Source of the DNA: Bacteroidales bacterium
GTDB lineage: Bacteria; Bacteroidota; Bacteroidia; Bacteroidales; VadinHA17
Direction of reading: 5' to 3'
DNA length: 64,000 nt
NCBI GenBank assembly: GCA_009877105.1
Contig: WXFD01000034.1
Span: 1-64,000, forward strand
Part shown: one piece after another, positions 1-8,623 of the stretch
How the letters are laid out: every line of letters starts with the position of its first letter
Numbering within the stretch: position 1 is the stretch's first letter
Notes under the pieces: generated by a model
What the model was told of the DNA's origin: nothing
Databases searched by the model: none
What the model saw: only the letters and a program-made list of their open reading frames with translations
Position numbers and translations under genes: made by a program

Positions 1-173
1 TTATTTCCGGTTAATTAACACGTATTTACATCATCATGAGAATAATTATAATCAATTAAGAAAAGAGAAATAGTGGTCTTAAGAATGGGGAGTAGTTAAC
101 ATTGAGCTTTCACAATAGTAAATATTTCACAAAAGTATCATTTAGCGATAGTTTTATGAAAAATCTACTAAAC

Positions 174-374
174 TCAAATCTCTTTTAACTGCTTGGTTTT
201 CCGAACAGTATTAATTGAATGTCCAGTTATTCCGGAAATGCGTCTGACAAATAGATCACTTTTATCAAGAAGATCTGAGATATTTTGATATTTGTTCATC
301 AAAACAGACGGTTTGGACTTAGATGTAATAGTCAATACTTGATCTGACAATCCACTTAAATGCCCTCCAGCCAT
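174..374 (-). pseudogene. helix-turn-helix fragment, possibly the C-terminus of a recombinase
   Basis: This short reading frame of 66 codons ends in a stretch (ISGITGHSINTVRKTKQL) that resembles the helix-turn-helix at the C-terminus of serine recombinases or of small DNA-binding regulators. No catalytic domain precedes it, and its start overlaps the end of the hydrolase fragment on the same strand. I read it as a remnant of a larger gene rather than an intact protein. It could also be a chance ORF. The family assignment is an inference from one short motif. Confidence 0.3.
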
Positions 375-721
375 CCGGCAATGAGTCCGGCTCCTTTAAC
401 CACGGTCGATTTGCCGTGCGACCCGCCTTTTATGATTACATAGCTTTTTCGCTGACAGTTCCAGGCAGAAAATATCTCATCGCAACCGGATTTGTCAACT
501 ATCTTGTCATTTTCCCCACATAGGAACAGCAACGTATAATCTGCCTGCCGGGCTATTTTTACCATTGACTTCATGATCTTCCTTGTTACCGCCATACAGC
601 TCATAACGAAATATTTAACCAAAAGAGGATCCGTGTTTCTTTGTTCTGATTCAAGCCGGTCAGTTTCATCCGTTATCAGGGAAGGATCACCTGCCATATT
701 TATTACCGGTAAATGATATCT
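356..721 (-). pseudogene. alpha/beta-hydrolase C-terminal remnant
   Basis: The translation matches only the C-terminal part of a lysophospholipase-like alpha/beta hydrolase. It has the cap region, the strand carrying the acid (FLCGENDKIVD), and the catalytic histidine in the GGSHG motif close to the end. The N-terminal half with the nucleophile elbow GxSxG and any signal peptide is absent. The same frame is open for only eight codons upstream of the first ATG (at 697) and is then closed by a TGA at 722-724. Beyond that lie the promoter and riboswitch of the B12 operon. I therefore call it a 5'-truncated, probably inactive gene. A short intact protein starting at 697 is formally possible but would lack the nucleophile. 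Confidence 0.55.
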
Positions 722-903
722 TCAAATACGACTTTCATAATCCGCTGAATATCACTGTCTGTTTTTTATGACACAAAACACAAAAACTGCAGTCTCCTTC
801 TTTTCCTTTAGCCACTAGGTCCATCCCACTGTAACCTGCCATGTGTACGGCAGATTGTTAATTACTTTTCATTTTCGGGAAGAAGCAGTATATGAAATAT
901 CAA

Positions 904-911
904 TATATTTG
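904..911 (+). promoter_or_regulatory. Bacteroidota-type -7 promoter box for the B12 uptake genes
   Basis: TATATTTG fits the Bacteroidota -7 consensus TAnnTTTG. It would start transcription near 918, just before the first conserved bases of the cobalamin riboswitch. No strong -33 TTTG is visible, which is common in this phylum. The placement relative to the riboswitch is the main support. Confidence 0.5.
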
Positions 912-917
912 TGCTGC

Positions 918-1110
918 GATTACAGGTTCTCATGTCAGTAACTATCTGACATGGGCGAAGAGGGAATCCTGTTAAATTCAGGAGCTGTACCCGCAGCTGT
1001 AAGTCCTGCAAGCGTTTTGGCATACCCTGCCACTGTTTAGCTTAAAGTGAAATGGGAAGGCAGCCAAAACAGGATGAGCCAGAAGACCTGCCTGTAACAT
1101 GCTTCGTAGC
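918..1110 (+). ncRNA. cobalamin riboswitch
   Basis: The leader contains the ordered conserved blocks of the adenosylcobalamin-type riboswitch. These are the opening GGTTCTCATG segment, the AAGAGGGAATC block, the GCTGTACCCGCAGCTGTAA block, the GGGAAGGC block, and the B12 box (gccagaagacctgcc) at about 1077-1091. It lies on the strand of, and directly upstream of, a BtuB-like receptor and a BtuG-like lipoprotein, the classic target of this element. High cobalamin is expected to lower expression of these genes. About 140 bases separate the B12 box from the preferred receptor start and hold the expression platform. I do not see a clear intrinsic terminator there, so control of translation is likely. 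Confidence 0.95.
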
Positions 1111-1256
1111 TTTCGGGTGAAAGGCAAAGAATGAAACCTGTCATGTTTCCATCCCTCTGCCTTTCGATTATTTCTGCGAAGGATCCTGCATGTAAACTGC
1201 AATTTCATTTACCGATGCAGCTGTCGCAATGTTTACGCAATGAATTATTGACAGGA

Positions 1257-3173
1257 ATGAGGACAAGGATCGTTTTACATACCAGACTGACGCTGTTGAT
1301 GATAATGTCTATGACAGCATCCTGCACCGTGATCTTTTCGCAGTCCGCCGCTGATACCGTGATCCGGATCCCTGATGTGGAAATCAAAGCCTCCCGGTAT
1401 CAGCAATTCGGGAACGATATAAAAACAGATGAGTATCACCAGGATGAGCTTAGTCCTTTTTCGGGTGAATCACTGGGACGCTTCCTGATCAGCAAAACTG
1501 CCCTGAATGTCAGGAGCTATGGAGTTGGCGGTGCACTGAGCAATATCTCCCTGCGGGGTTCATCAACAAGCCAGGTCCAGGTTAACTGGAACGGTTTTCC
1601 TGTCAATTCGGTCACCCTGGGTTCATGTGATTTTTCTCTTATACCGGTTGACGGATTCGATAATATATCTGTTGTTTACGGGGCCCCGGGAGCTCTCTAC
1701 GGAAGCGGAACATTTGGCGGAGCTGTCAACCTGAATAATGACCTGAAAACAGCGGATAAGTTTAAGGGATCAGTAAATGCAGGTTATGAATCACTCAAAA
1801 CGATAAACGGCAGCGTATCAATCACTTTAGGAACCGGCAAGCTGGCCTGGAAAATTAACGCGTGGGGCGCTCTTTCCGGCAATGAGTTTAACTATTACGA
1901 TTATATCGGACAGACCGAAAGAAAACAGACAGACGGACAATGGACCAATGCAGGCGCCATTCAGCAGTTTATGTTCCGGTTGTCATCAACATCAACCATT
2001 GAAGCGGGATTATGGTACCAGGTAAAGGCATTTAACATTCCATCCCGCATAGGATCGGTGTCTTACGAGTTTCAAAGGGATTCAACCCTGAAATTCCATA
2101 CCGGCTATAAAAAATCAGGGAACCGCTGGAACCTTGAGGCTAAGGCCGCAGTGTTCACCGATCACCAGAGATATGCTCAGAAAGCATCGGCGCAGTCTTC
2201 ATCATACAGCATCGACTCAAGGATCAAATCAAATCAGATCTATGGCGATATTAATTTCAGGTACCATCCTGCTCCCAGCCTGTCGGTCGACGCAGGGCTG
2301 ATCGGTTCATTCATCAATGCATCGGTGACGGCTTACGGGCAGAGAAAAGAGGAGAAAGGACTGACCGCTTTTACCGGATTTAAATACGATAAAAACCGGC
2401 TTTCAGTCCAGGCTGAGTTCAGAAAAGAATGGAACTCCAATTTCAGCTCGGGTCTATTGTCCTCTTTCGGGATAGCAAGGCAGATGAAACCTGATAAGTG
2501 GAGGCTGAGGTTCAATGTTTCGCAGAAGTTTCGCAAACCGACATTCAATGACCTTTTCTGGATGCCGGGGGGCAATCTTGGTCTTAAACCTGAAACAGGT
2601 TATTCGGTTGAGACCGGATCAACGGTAACGATTTTTGATAAAGGAAACGCCAGGCTCTCTGCCGATGCGGGTATTTACTGGTCAGAAATAAATAATATGA
2701 TAGTCTGGCGGCCCGACGGTGCATACTGGTCCGCCATGAATTACCAGCGTGTCCATTCTGCAGGGGTGGACGGCAAGCTTATCCTTGACGTAAAACACAG
2801 AAGGCTAAAATATCTTTCGACACTTAATCTGATGCTGAATAAGTCGGACATAAAAACCTATGTTTCGGGAGAGCATGAAAAAATGCTGTATTCTCCGCGG
2901 ATAATCACCGTATGGGAGAACAACTTATCTGCCGGGATATTTGATCTGGTTATCTGCCATCGTTTTACAGCGGATCGCTTTTACGATGATAATTCCTTAC
3001 TGAATCCTTATCAGATTCTCGACATAAGGACCGGTGTCAGGATTCCGGCAGGAAAAGGAAAACTGGGGATCCACCCGGGCGTGTACAACCTTACAAATAC
3101 CACTTATGAGCTTATCCGTCTGTTTCCGATGCCCGGTCGTTACTGGTCAGTCAAAATAAATTATTCCTTCTAG
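1257..3173 (+). CDS. btuB: TonB-dependent vitamin B12 receptor (BtuB-like)
   Basis: Outer-membrane receptor of 638 aa expected to import cobalamin with energy from TonB. The N-terminal plug shows the usual pattern: NVRSYGVGGALSNISLRGSSTSQVQVNWNGFPVN, then ISVVYGAPGALYGSGTFGGAVN. A beta-barrel of alternating aromatic strands follows and ends in the terminal aromatic signature YWSVKINYSF. The frame is open from an ATG at 1131. I prefer the ATG at 1257 because it begins a normal signal peptide (basic MRTR, a hydrophobic LTLLMIMSM stretch, then a cleavable SQSA region), while the preceding 42 residues look like untranslated leader. The B12 substrate is inferred from the riboswitch upstream and the BtuG-like gene 31 bp downstream. 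Confidence 0.88.
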   Translation: MRTRIVLHTRLTLLMIMSMTASCTVIFSQSAADTVIRIPDVEIKASRYQQFGNDIKTDEYHQDELSPFSGESLGRFLISKTALNVRSYGVGGALSNISLRGSSTSQVQVNWNGFPVNSVTLGSCDFSLIPVDGFDNISVVYGAPGALYGSGTFGGAVNLNNDLKTADKFKGSVNAGYESLKTINGSVSITLGTGKLAWKINAWGALSGNEFNYYDYIGQTERKQTDGQWTNAGAIQQFMFRLSSTSTIEAGLWYQVKAFNIPSRIGSVSYEFQRDSTLKFHTGYKKSGNRWNLEAKAAVFTDHQRYAQKASAQSSSYSIDSRIKSNQIYGDINFRYHPAPSLSVDAGLIGSFINASVTAYGQRKEEKGLTAFTGFKYDKNRLSVQAEFRKEWNSNFSSGLLSSFGIARQMKPDKWRLRFNVSQKFRKPTFNDLFWMPGGNLGLKPETGYSVETGSTVTIFDKGNARLSADAGIYWSEINNMIVWRPDGAYWSAMNYQRVHSAGVDGKLILDVKHRRLKYLSTLNLMLNKSDIKTYVSGEHEKMLYSPRIITVWENNLSAGIFDLVICHRFTADRFYDDNSLLNPYQILDIRTGVRIPAGKGKLGIHPGVYNLTNTTYELIRLFPMPGRYWSVKINYSF

Positions 3174-3204
3174 TTTAATGTGAATCATTTTAAATCCAAC
3201 GTTT

Positions 3205-4272
3205 ATGAAAAGAAATGAATTGAAAAAACTGCTTCCTATTTTAACGGCAATTATGCTGATGGTCTCATCCTGTGAAAAAACCATTGATGAACCACCCCTG
3301 ACAATCAACAACCTGAAAGGAATGTTCGTGCCGTGTGAAGGTATATTTGGCCAGGCAAACAGTGAAATAAGTTTTTACGATTCCCGGACCGGCCAGACGA
3401 CAAAAAGTCTTTTCTATTCCGTTAACGGAGTGGCGCCCGGCGATGTGGTTCAGGCATTTGAAATAGCGGATACACTCGGCTTCATTGTTGTTAATAACTC
3501 ACAAAAGGTTATCGTTGTAAACATGAAGGACTTCAGAGTTGTCAAAACCATTGACGGTTTTTCCTATCCACGCAGCGTTGTCCGTGCCGATGATAAGTCC
3601 GTATATGTCTCCAATGGCAACGGCACCTCTGATAACTATATCAGCAGGATCAGCCTGTCGACCCTTGAAATAACCGGAACTTTGACGCTGAATACCGGAC
3701 CCGAAAGGCTGATAGCCGTGAAATCAAAAGTTTTTGCGGCAATTTCTGGCGGATGGAACAATGACGGCAACACGGTTATCGAGATTGACCCTGTTTCCTT
3801 TACAGTCATCAACACCTACACCGTGGCCTCAATTCCCGTTGATATAGTATCCGATAAAGACAACAATATATGGGCATACTGCAAAGGTATTCCGGATTAT
3901 ACAAACTGGCCCGAAGTAACCTATTCGGGTGCAGGGTTAAGCAAGATCAACACTTCGGCTGCAACAGTCACCACATTCGCAATTGACAACATGGCCTCCC
4001 CGGGAATCAATAATATCGCGGCAAGCAGGGATGGCAGCACCATTTATTATCTCAACGATGCCCTTTATTCCCTGCCTGTGACTGCAACCTCCTTAACGCC
4101 ATCCAGGGTTGTTGACCAGTTATTCTATGGAGTGGAAGTGGATCCTCAAACAGGAAATATCGTCTGCCTCGATGCAGTCGGTTCCAGGGCTGTTGTTTAC
4201 AATGCAGCCGGAATCCGGCAGTTCGAATTCGAAACTGCAAAATTTCCTAATTCCGTGACTTTCAGTTACTAA
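3205..4272 (+). CDS. btuG: BtuG-like surface lipoprotein, beta-propeller (DUF5074-type)
   Basis: A 355-aa lipoprotein with signal sequence and lipobox ending at Cys23 (LMVSSC). The mature part is built of repeated beta-sheet units of the YncE/DUF5074 kind, for example the repeats around VVVNMKDFRVVKTIDGF, ISRISLSTLEITGTLTL and VIEIDPVSFTVINTY, typical of a seven-bladed propeller. In Bacteroides the protein in this position, BtuG, sits on the cell surface, binds B12 with extreme affinity and hands it to BtuB. The gene follows btuB in one riboswitch-controlled unit, so the same role is likely. Sequence similarity among such propellers is low, so the call leans on context. Confidence 0.78.
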   Translation: MKRNELKKLLPILTAIMLMVSSCEKTIDEPPLTINNLKGMFVPCEGIFGQANSEISFYDSRTGQTTKSLFYSVNGVAPGDVVQAFEIADTLGFIVVNNSQKVIVVNMKDFRVVKTIDGFSYPRSVVRADDKSVYVSNGNGTSDNYISRISLSTLEITGTLTLNTGPERLIAVKSKVFAAISGGWNNDGNTVIEIDPVSFTVINTYTVASIPVDIVSDKDNNIWAYCKGIPDYTNWPEVTYSGAGLSKINTSAATVTTFAIDNMASPGINNIAASRDGSTIYYLNDALYSLPVTATSLTPSRVVDQLFYGVEVDPQTGNIVCLDAVGSRAVVYNAAGIRQFEFETAKFPNSVTFSY

Positions 4273-4476
4273 CCCTCCTTCTGCAACAAGGCTTAAACAC
4301 CGGTTCGGAGTAAAGGGAACAACACATATTTTCCGGATATCATTGCACGCTCTGCCGGAAAAGATTTTTTTCCGGTACCATATCCGCAGGTTACACCGTA
4401 GTTGTTTCAACGTTTTTTCAGTCTGTTGCAGGATCATCGGAAAAACAATATTTTTAGAAATGAAAAATTACAGATC

Positions 4477-5403
4477 ATGCCTGAGATAGTCAAATACGAG
4501 GGTCTTGTTGCAGCTCCCTTCACACCGATGGATGAAAAGGGAAATCTCAATACCGGACTTATTCCGGTGTATTACAAATTCCTGGAGAAAAACGGGATAA
4601 CAGCTGTGTTCATAAACGGGTCAACCGGCGAGGGTGCCTCATTGTCGCAACGGGAAAAGGAGCTCAATGCCTCTGTATGGGCCGGCTGCATGAAGAACGG
4701 GGGAAAGATGCGGGTAATAAACCTCGTCGGGGGAACCTCATACACCGAATGCATCGAAAATGCCATTTTCTCATTTGAGGCAGGCATTTCTGCCGTGGCA
4801 CTCGTTGCTCCTTATTATTTCAAACCCTCCGGGGCCGGTCAGCTTGCCGAATTTGTTGCCAGGGTAGGAGAATCCGTACCCGGCATGCCTGTCTATTTCT
4901 ATCATATTCCTGTACTTACCGGAGTGAACCTACCCATGCATGATTTCCTGAAAAGAATATCGGGAATGCTTGACAATTTTGCCGGCATAAAATTCACTCA
5001 TGAGGATTTTATGGACTTCCTGTTATGCCTTAATTTCAGCGGAGGGCGCTACGACCTTCTCTGGGGAAGAGATGAATGTACGCTCTCAGCCCTGGTTCTG
5101 GGCTGCAGGGGTTTCGTGGGCAGTACCTTCAACTATGCTGCGCCGCTTTATCATGAAATGATAAGGGCATATGACGGCGGCGACCTGGAAAAAGCCAGGA
5201 TGCTCCAGCTTAAATCAATTGAAATGATATTGCTCCTGTCAAAATACGGAGGGATAGCGACGGGAAAAGCTTACATGAAACTTAGGGGAATCAATGCCGG
5301 ACAGTTCAGGCTTCCTGTACGCAATATGTCAGACGAATCTTATATGGCTTTTAAGCGGGACGTTGAAAATTTAGGCATGGGAGAGTACTTTTCAACTTTG
5401 TAA
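4477..5403 (+). CDS. nanA: N-acetylneuraminate lyase / DHDPS-family aldolase
   Basis: A 308-aa TIM-barrel aldolase of the DapA/NanA family that should cleave N-acetylneuraminate to N-acetylmannosamine and pyruvate in the cytoplasm. The carboxylate-binding loop GSTGEG is at residues 48-53, the catalytic tyrosine in the YHIP motif is near residue 142, and the Schiff-base lysine is K172 in AGIKF. The YHIPxLTGV and INGSTGEGxSLS segments resemble the vertebrate-type sialate lyases more than DapA. I chose the ATG at 4477 because earlier in-frame starts add a non-conserved basic tail. An MFS transporter gene follows, and a sialidase is encoded about 20 kb away, both consistent with sialic acid catabolism. 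Another 2-keto-acid aldolase function cannot be excluded. Confidence 0.82.
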   Translation: MPEIVKYEGLVAAPFTPMDEKGNLNTGLIPVYYKFLEKNGITAVFINGSTGEGASLSQREKELNASVWAGCMKNGGKMRVINLVGGTSYTECIENAIFSFEAGISAVALVAPYYFKPSGAGQLAEFVARVGESVPGMPVYFYHIPVLTGVNLPMHDFLKRISGMLDNFAGIKFTHEDFMDFLLCLNFSGGRYDLLWGRDECTLSALVLGCRGFVGSTFNYAAPLYHEMIRAYDGGDLEKARMLQLKSIEMILLLSKYGGIATGKAYMKLRGINAGQFRLPVRNMSDESYMAFKRDVENLGMGEYFSTL

Positions 5404-5613
5404 GCTCAACGTCCTGTCACACAATTGTTATAAAATGCTATAACGTATGGAAGGAAATCTATTTCGTCTATCCCGGGTCCTGTCCGGAACAATAAAGCTG
5501 CGGATGACACCGGGCAATTGATAATTTTAATTTCAGGATCAGATATTGTTGTCGAACCATAAAACTGAAAAATCATCAGCCTTAAGAACAAATCCTGGTA
5601 TCCCTGGCTTATA

Positions 5614-6822
5614 GTGGGGCTTCTTTGGGGAGTGGCACTACTCAACTATATGGATCGTCAGATGCTGTCGACTATGAGGATCGCCATCATGACCGACATC
5701 AGGGAACTCAATGAAGCAGAGAACTTTGGCCGGCTTATGGCTGTTTTTCTCTGGATTTACGGGTTAATGTCCCCGGCAGCCGGACTGATTGCCGATCGCA
5801 TCAACCGCAAATGGCTCATAATAGGGAGCCTCGGAGTATGGTCGTCAGTTACTCTGGGAATGGGATTTGCAACCACCTTCAGTCAGCTGTATGTTCTGCG
5901 GGCCGTCATGGGAGTAAGTGAAGCCCTGTATATTCCGGCGGGCCTTGCCCTGATAACTGATTATCACCGGGGGAATACGCGTTCACTGGCCATCGGGATA
6001 CACATGACAGGTCTTTACACCGGTCAGGCCCTCGGCGGATTCGGGGCAACAGTAGCTCATGCCTGGTCGTGGCACACAGCCTTTCAAAGTTTCGGGATCA
6101 TCGGCATTATTTACAGTATCGTGCTGATGCTTTTCCTTGCGGAGAAAAGGCCGGAGCAGGCCGTCGAAAAAAGAGCAATAAGGATTTCCTCAGGCCTTGG
6201 ATCAGTCGGAAAAAGTCTCGGGCTCCTGTTCGGAACGATAAGCTTCTGGGTGATACTCTTTTATTTTGCAGTCCCAAGCTTCCCGGGTTGGGCAATAAAA
6301 AACTGGCTCCCTACCCTGTTCTCTGAAACCCTGAAAACAGAGATGTCAGTTGCCGGACCGGCAAGCACTATAACCATAGCATTGTCATCATTGCTCGGAG
6401 TGATAACGGGGGGTATCATTGCCGATCGGTGGATCATGAGGAATCTGAAAGGGAGGATCTACACCGGGGCAATAGGACTTTCACTCACCGTACCGGCCCT
6501 TTTCCTCGTCGGTTACGGGAACTGGCTTCCCGCGATAATGGGCGGCAGCATACTTTTCGGCATTGGTTTCGGGATGTTCGACGCAAACAACATGCCGATA
6601 CTCTGCCAGTTTGTTTCACCGCGGCACCGGGCAGCAGGTTACGGGCTGATGAACATGACCGGAGTGTTTGCCGGCGCATTGATCACAGAATGGCTTGGCA
6701 GATCGACCGATGCAGGCAACCTTGGAAAGGATATGGCCCTGCTGGCTATTCCCGTTGCAGCTGCAGTGATCCTGCTGCTTGTCACGCTGAAACCAAAATA
6801 TGCAGATAAAACCAGCGATTAG
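5614..6822 (+). CDS. MFS transporter, likely for sialic acid or another sugar acid
   Basis: A major facilitator protein of about 402 aa with roughly 12 membrane segments. The family loop motif after TM2 is visible (AGLIADRINRKWLI). It follows the sialate-lyase-like gene on the same strand by about 210 bp, which suggests import of the lyase substrate. The start is odd. The family usually begins with a few residues followed by a YPWxIVGLLWxVALLNYxDRQ first helix, and this frame does encode that helix from about 5599. No ATG, GTG or TTG lies between the in-frame TGA at 5566-5568 and the GTG at 5614. The GTG start removes the first part of TM1; a rare start such as ATC at 5572 or 5575 would keep it. 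Confidence 0.75.
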   Translation: MGLLWGVALLNYMDRQMLSTMRIAIMTDIRELNEAENFGRLMAVFLWIYGLMSPAAGLIADRINRKWLIIGSLGVWSSVTLGMGFATTFSQLYVLRAVMGVSEALYIPAGLALITDYHRGNTRSLAIGIHMTGLYTGQALGGFGATVAHAWSWHTAFQSFGIIGIIYSIVLMLFLAEKRPEQAVEKRAIRISSGLGSVGKSLGLLFGTISFWVILFYFAVPSFPGWAIKNWLPTLFSETLKTEMSVAGPASTITIALSSLLGVITGGIIADRWIMRNLKGRIYTGAIGLSLTVPALFLVGYGNWLPAIMGGSILFGIGFGMFDANNMPILCQFVSPRHRAAGYGLMNMTGVFAGALITEWLGRSTDAGNLGKDMALLAIPVAAAVILLLVTLKPKYADKTSD

Positions 6823-6866
6823 GAAAGCCGGCAGGCAGGATTTTCCTTCCGGGTGAAATATGCCGC

Positions 6867-7556
6867 TCAGAAACCTTTTTTTTTCTTAAGAAGAACATTC
6901 GTTATTGAATTGGGATTCTCATGATGATAGATGTAGGTCGGCTTGTCGATTTCAGCCATAGGGATACCTTTTTCCACCGCCCTTTGAAACAGATCACTGT
7001 CAGGGCCAAGAAGAATATCCCTGAATCCTTCAAGGGCGGCAAGGACATCTCTTTCAATAATAAACGTGCCTCCAATCACACAATCCTTCAGATTAATAAC
7101 TGCAGAGGGATTGTTCCTGTCGGGCACGAACTGGTTACCCAGTATCCTTACGCCGCCATAAAGGAACATGACACCGGGATTTTCCGCCAGATATCTACGC
7201 CTTTCTGACAGATGATCAGGATGATATTCATCATCCGAATCGAGGAAAGTTATATATCTCCCTTCAGAAACTCCTATACCGTAATTCTTTGCACGGGATT
7301 CGCCGCCATGCGGTATCCTGAAATACCTGATCCCTGTTTCCCCTTCCAGGTATGGGGCAATTACAGAATAGGTGCCATCGGTGCTTCCGTCATCGACAAT
7401 TATCCCCTCCCAGTCTGTCTCAGTTTGCATCAGCAGCGATTTAATGGCTCTCTCGATGAGCCGCGCCCTGTTATATGCAGCAATTATTACCGAGAACATT
7501 GGCCGGGAGTATATGTTTCGGCTTTTGTCATTCTGATTTTCCTTTCCCCGGATCAT
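6867..7556 (-). CDS. family 2 glycosyltransferase
   Basis: A GT-A fold sugar transferase of 229 aa. The nucleotide-sugar-binding N-terminus is clear: FSVIIAAYNR, then IIVDDGSTDGT, with the metal-binding DSD in TFLDSDDEY. It lacks membrane segments and is short for the family, so it probably transfers a single sugar to a glycolipid or surface glycan at the inner face of the membrane. I keep the ATG at 7556, which has a modest purine-rich upstream stretch. The ATG at 7499, directly before FSVII, is an equally reasonable start. The gene is convergent with the MFS gene and has no glycan-synthesis neighbours, so donor and acceptor are unknown. Confidence 0.8.
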   Translation of the reverse strand: MIRGKENQNDKSRNIYSRPMFSVIIAAYNRARLIERAIKSLLMQTETDWEGIIVDDGSTDGTYSVIAPYLEGETGIRYFRIPHGGESRAKNYGIGVSEGRYITFLDSDDEYHPDHLSERRRYLAENPGVMFLYGGVRILGNQFVPDRNNPSAVINLKDCVIGGTFIIERDVLAALEGFRDILLGPDSDLFQRAVEKGIPMAEIDKPTYIYHHENPNSITNVLLKKKKGF

Positions 7557-7716
7557 ACCTGCGATTCTTCATGTTGTTTTCAATGACAGCCTGAACTCAT
7601 GGATAATCCGCACCGGAATTGATGCATTAACGGGCAGGGATCTTTTCAACGGCTGCAGATTGATCCGCCAGGTGTTACAATATAGGGAAAAAACATATAC
7701 CCCGGTCCGCCGGAAC

Positions 7717-8610
7717 TCAATTGCAGTTACTCACACACTCAGACATGCTTTCCCCGTATTCGATCTGAATGGTTGAATGTTCAATGTCGAATTTTTCATG
7801 CAATTGTTTCTGGAGTGCCGAGATAAAGTCAACGCCGGTGGGTACCTTTGTGTTCAGATGGACAGTGAGGGCAGCAGCAGTTGTTCCCAGGGCCCAGATA
7901 TGCAGATCATGAACCCCGGTTACTTCAGGTAAGCTGCCAAGATAATTTCTGACCTCCTCAATATTGATATTTTCAGGTACTGCATCAAGCGAAAGACTTA
8001 TGGAATCGATAAGCAGATGATATGAACTGTATAGTATTACGGCAATTATTAAAAATGAAACGACAGAATCCACCCATACAATGCCTGTCAGTGCAATGAT
8101 CACCCCGGCCACAACCACACCGGCCGACACCAGTGCATCTGCCAGGAAATGCAGAAATGCACTTCGCACGTTAAGATCGTTCCTTTTGTCTTTCATGAAC
8201 AACCAGGCAGTGAATCCGTTCACCACGATGCCTGCGGACGCTACAAATATTACCTTGCCCGTATTTATTTCCATGGGTCTGCCGATCCTGGAAATGGTCT
8301 CCCATGCAATAAATCCCACTGCAACCAGCAGTAATATGGTATTCAGCATTGCTGTGAGTATCGTCGATCTCCTGAATCCATAGGTGAATTTCAGGGTTGG
8401 TTTGCGCTGTGACACGATCAATGCCATCCACGAGAATATAAGTGCCAGCACATCACTCAGATTATGGCCCGCATCGGCAACCAGGGCCATTGAATTTGCC
8501 AGGAAACCGTATATAACCTCAATTACGATAAAAATAACATTGATAATAATGCCTGTTTTAAAGGCATTGCCGAGCTTAACATCGTGACTGTCGGTATGAG
8601 AATGTTCCAT
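7717..8610 (-). CDS. czcD: cation diffusion facilitator (CzcD-like zinc exporter)
   Basis: A 297-aa inner-membrane CDF antiporter with six predicted membrane segments and a C-terminal cytoplasmic domain (VHDLHIWALG). The transport site combines H49 and D53 in TM2 (DAGHNLSD) with H154 and D158 in TM5 (HFLAD), the HD-HD set typical of zinc-selecting members. The His-rich N-terminus (MEHSHTDSHD) is also usual. It is the last gene of the metal-efflux operon, 13 bp after the CusB-like adaptor, and would move metal from cytoplasm to periplasm for export by the RND pump. Zn, with Co or Cd as alternatives, is inferred from the motif. Confidence 0.88.
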   Translation of the reverse strand: MEHSHTDSHDVKLGNAFKTGIIINVIFIVIEVIYGFLANSMALVADAGHNLSDVLALIFSWMALIVSQRKPTLKFTYGFRRSTILTAMLNTILLLVAVGFIAWETISRIGRPMEINTGKVIFVASAGIVVNGFTAWLFMKDKRNDLNVRSAFLHFLADALVSAGVVVAGVIIALTGIVWVDSVVSFLIIAVILYSSYHLLIDSISLSLDAVPENINIEEVRNYLGSLPEVTGVHDLHIWALGTTAAALTVHLNTKVPTGVDFISALQKQLHEKFDIEHSTIQIEYGESMSECVSNCN

Positions 8611-8623
8611 CGGCCGTTATTCA

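Noticed and set aside
1131..1256. Upstream extension of the BtuB-like frame from the ATG at 1131
   Set aside because: The 42 extra residues are not signal-like and follow immediately after the riboswitch. The internal ATG at 1257 begins a normal signal peptide.
4354..4375. Inverted repeat CCGGAAAA/TTTTCCGG before the lyase gene
   Set aside because: The arms are mainly A and T runs with a very short core, and no T-run follows. It is not a convincing terminator or operator.
5427..5444. GTTATA-N6-TATAAC repeat after the lyase gene
   Set aside because: Short and AT-only; likely by chance in this AT-rich gap.
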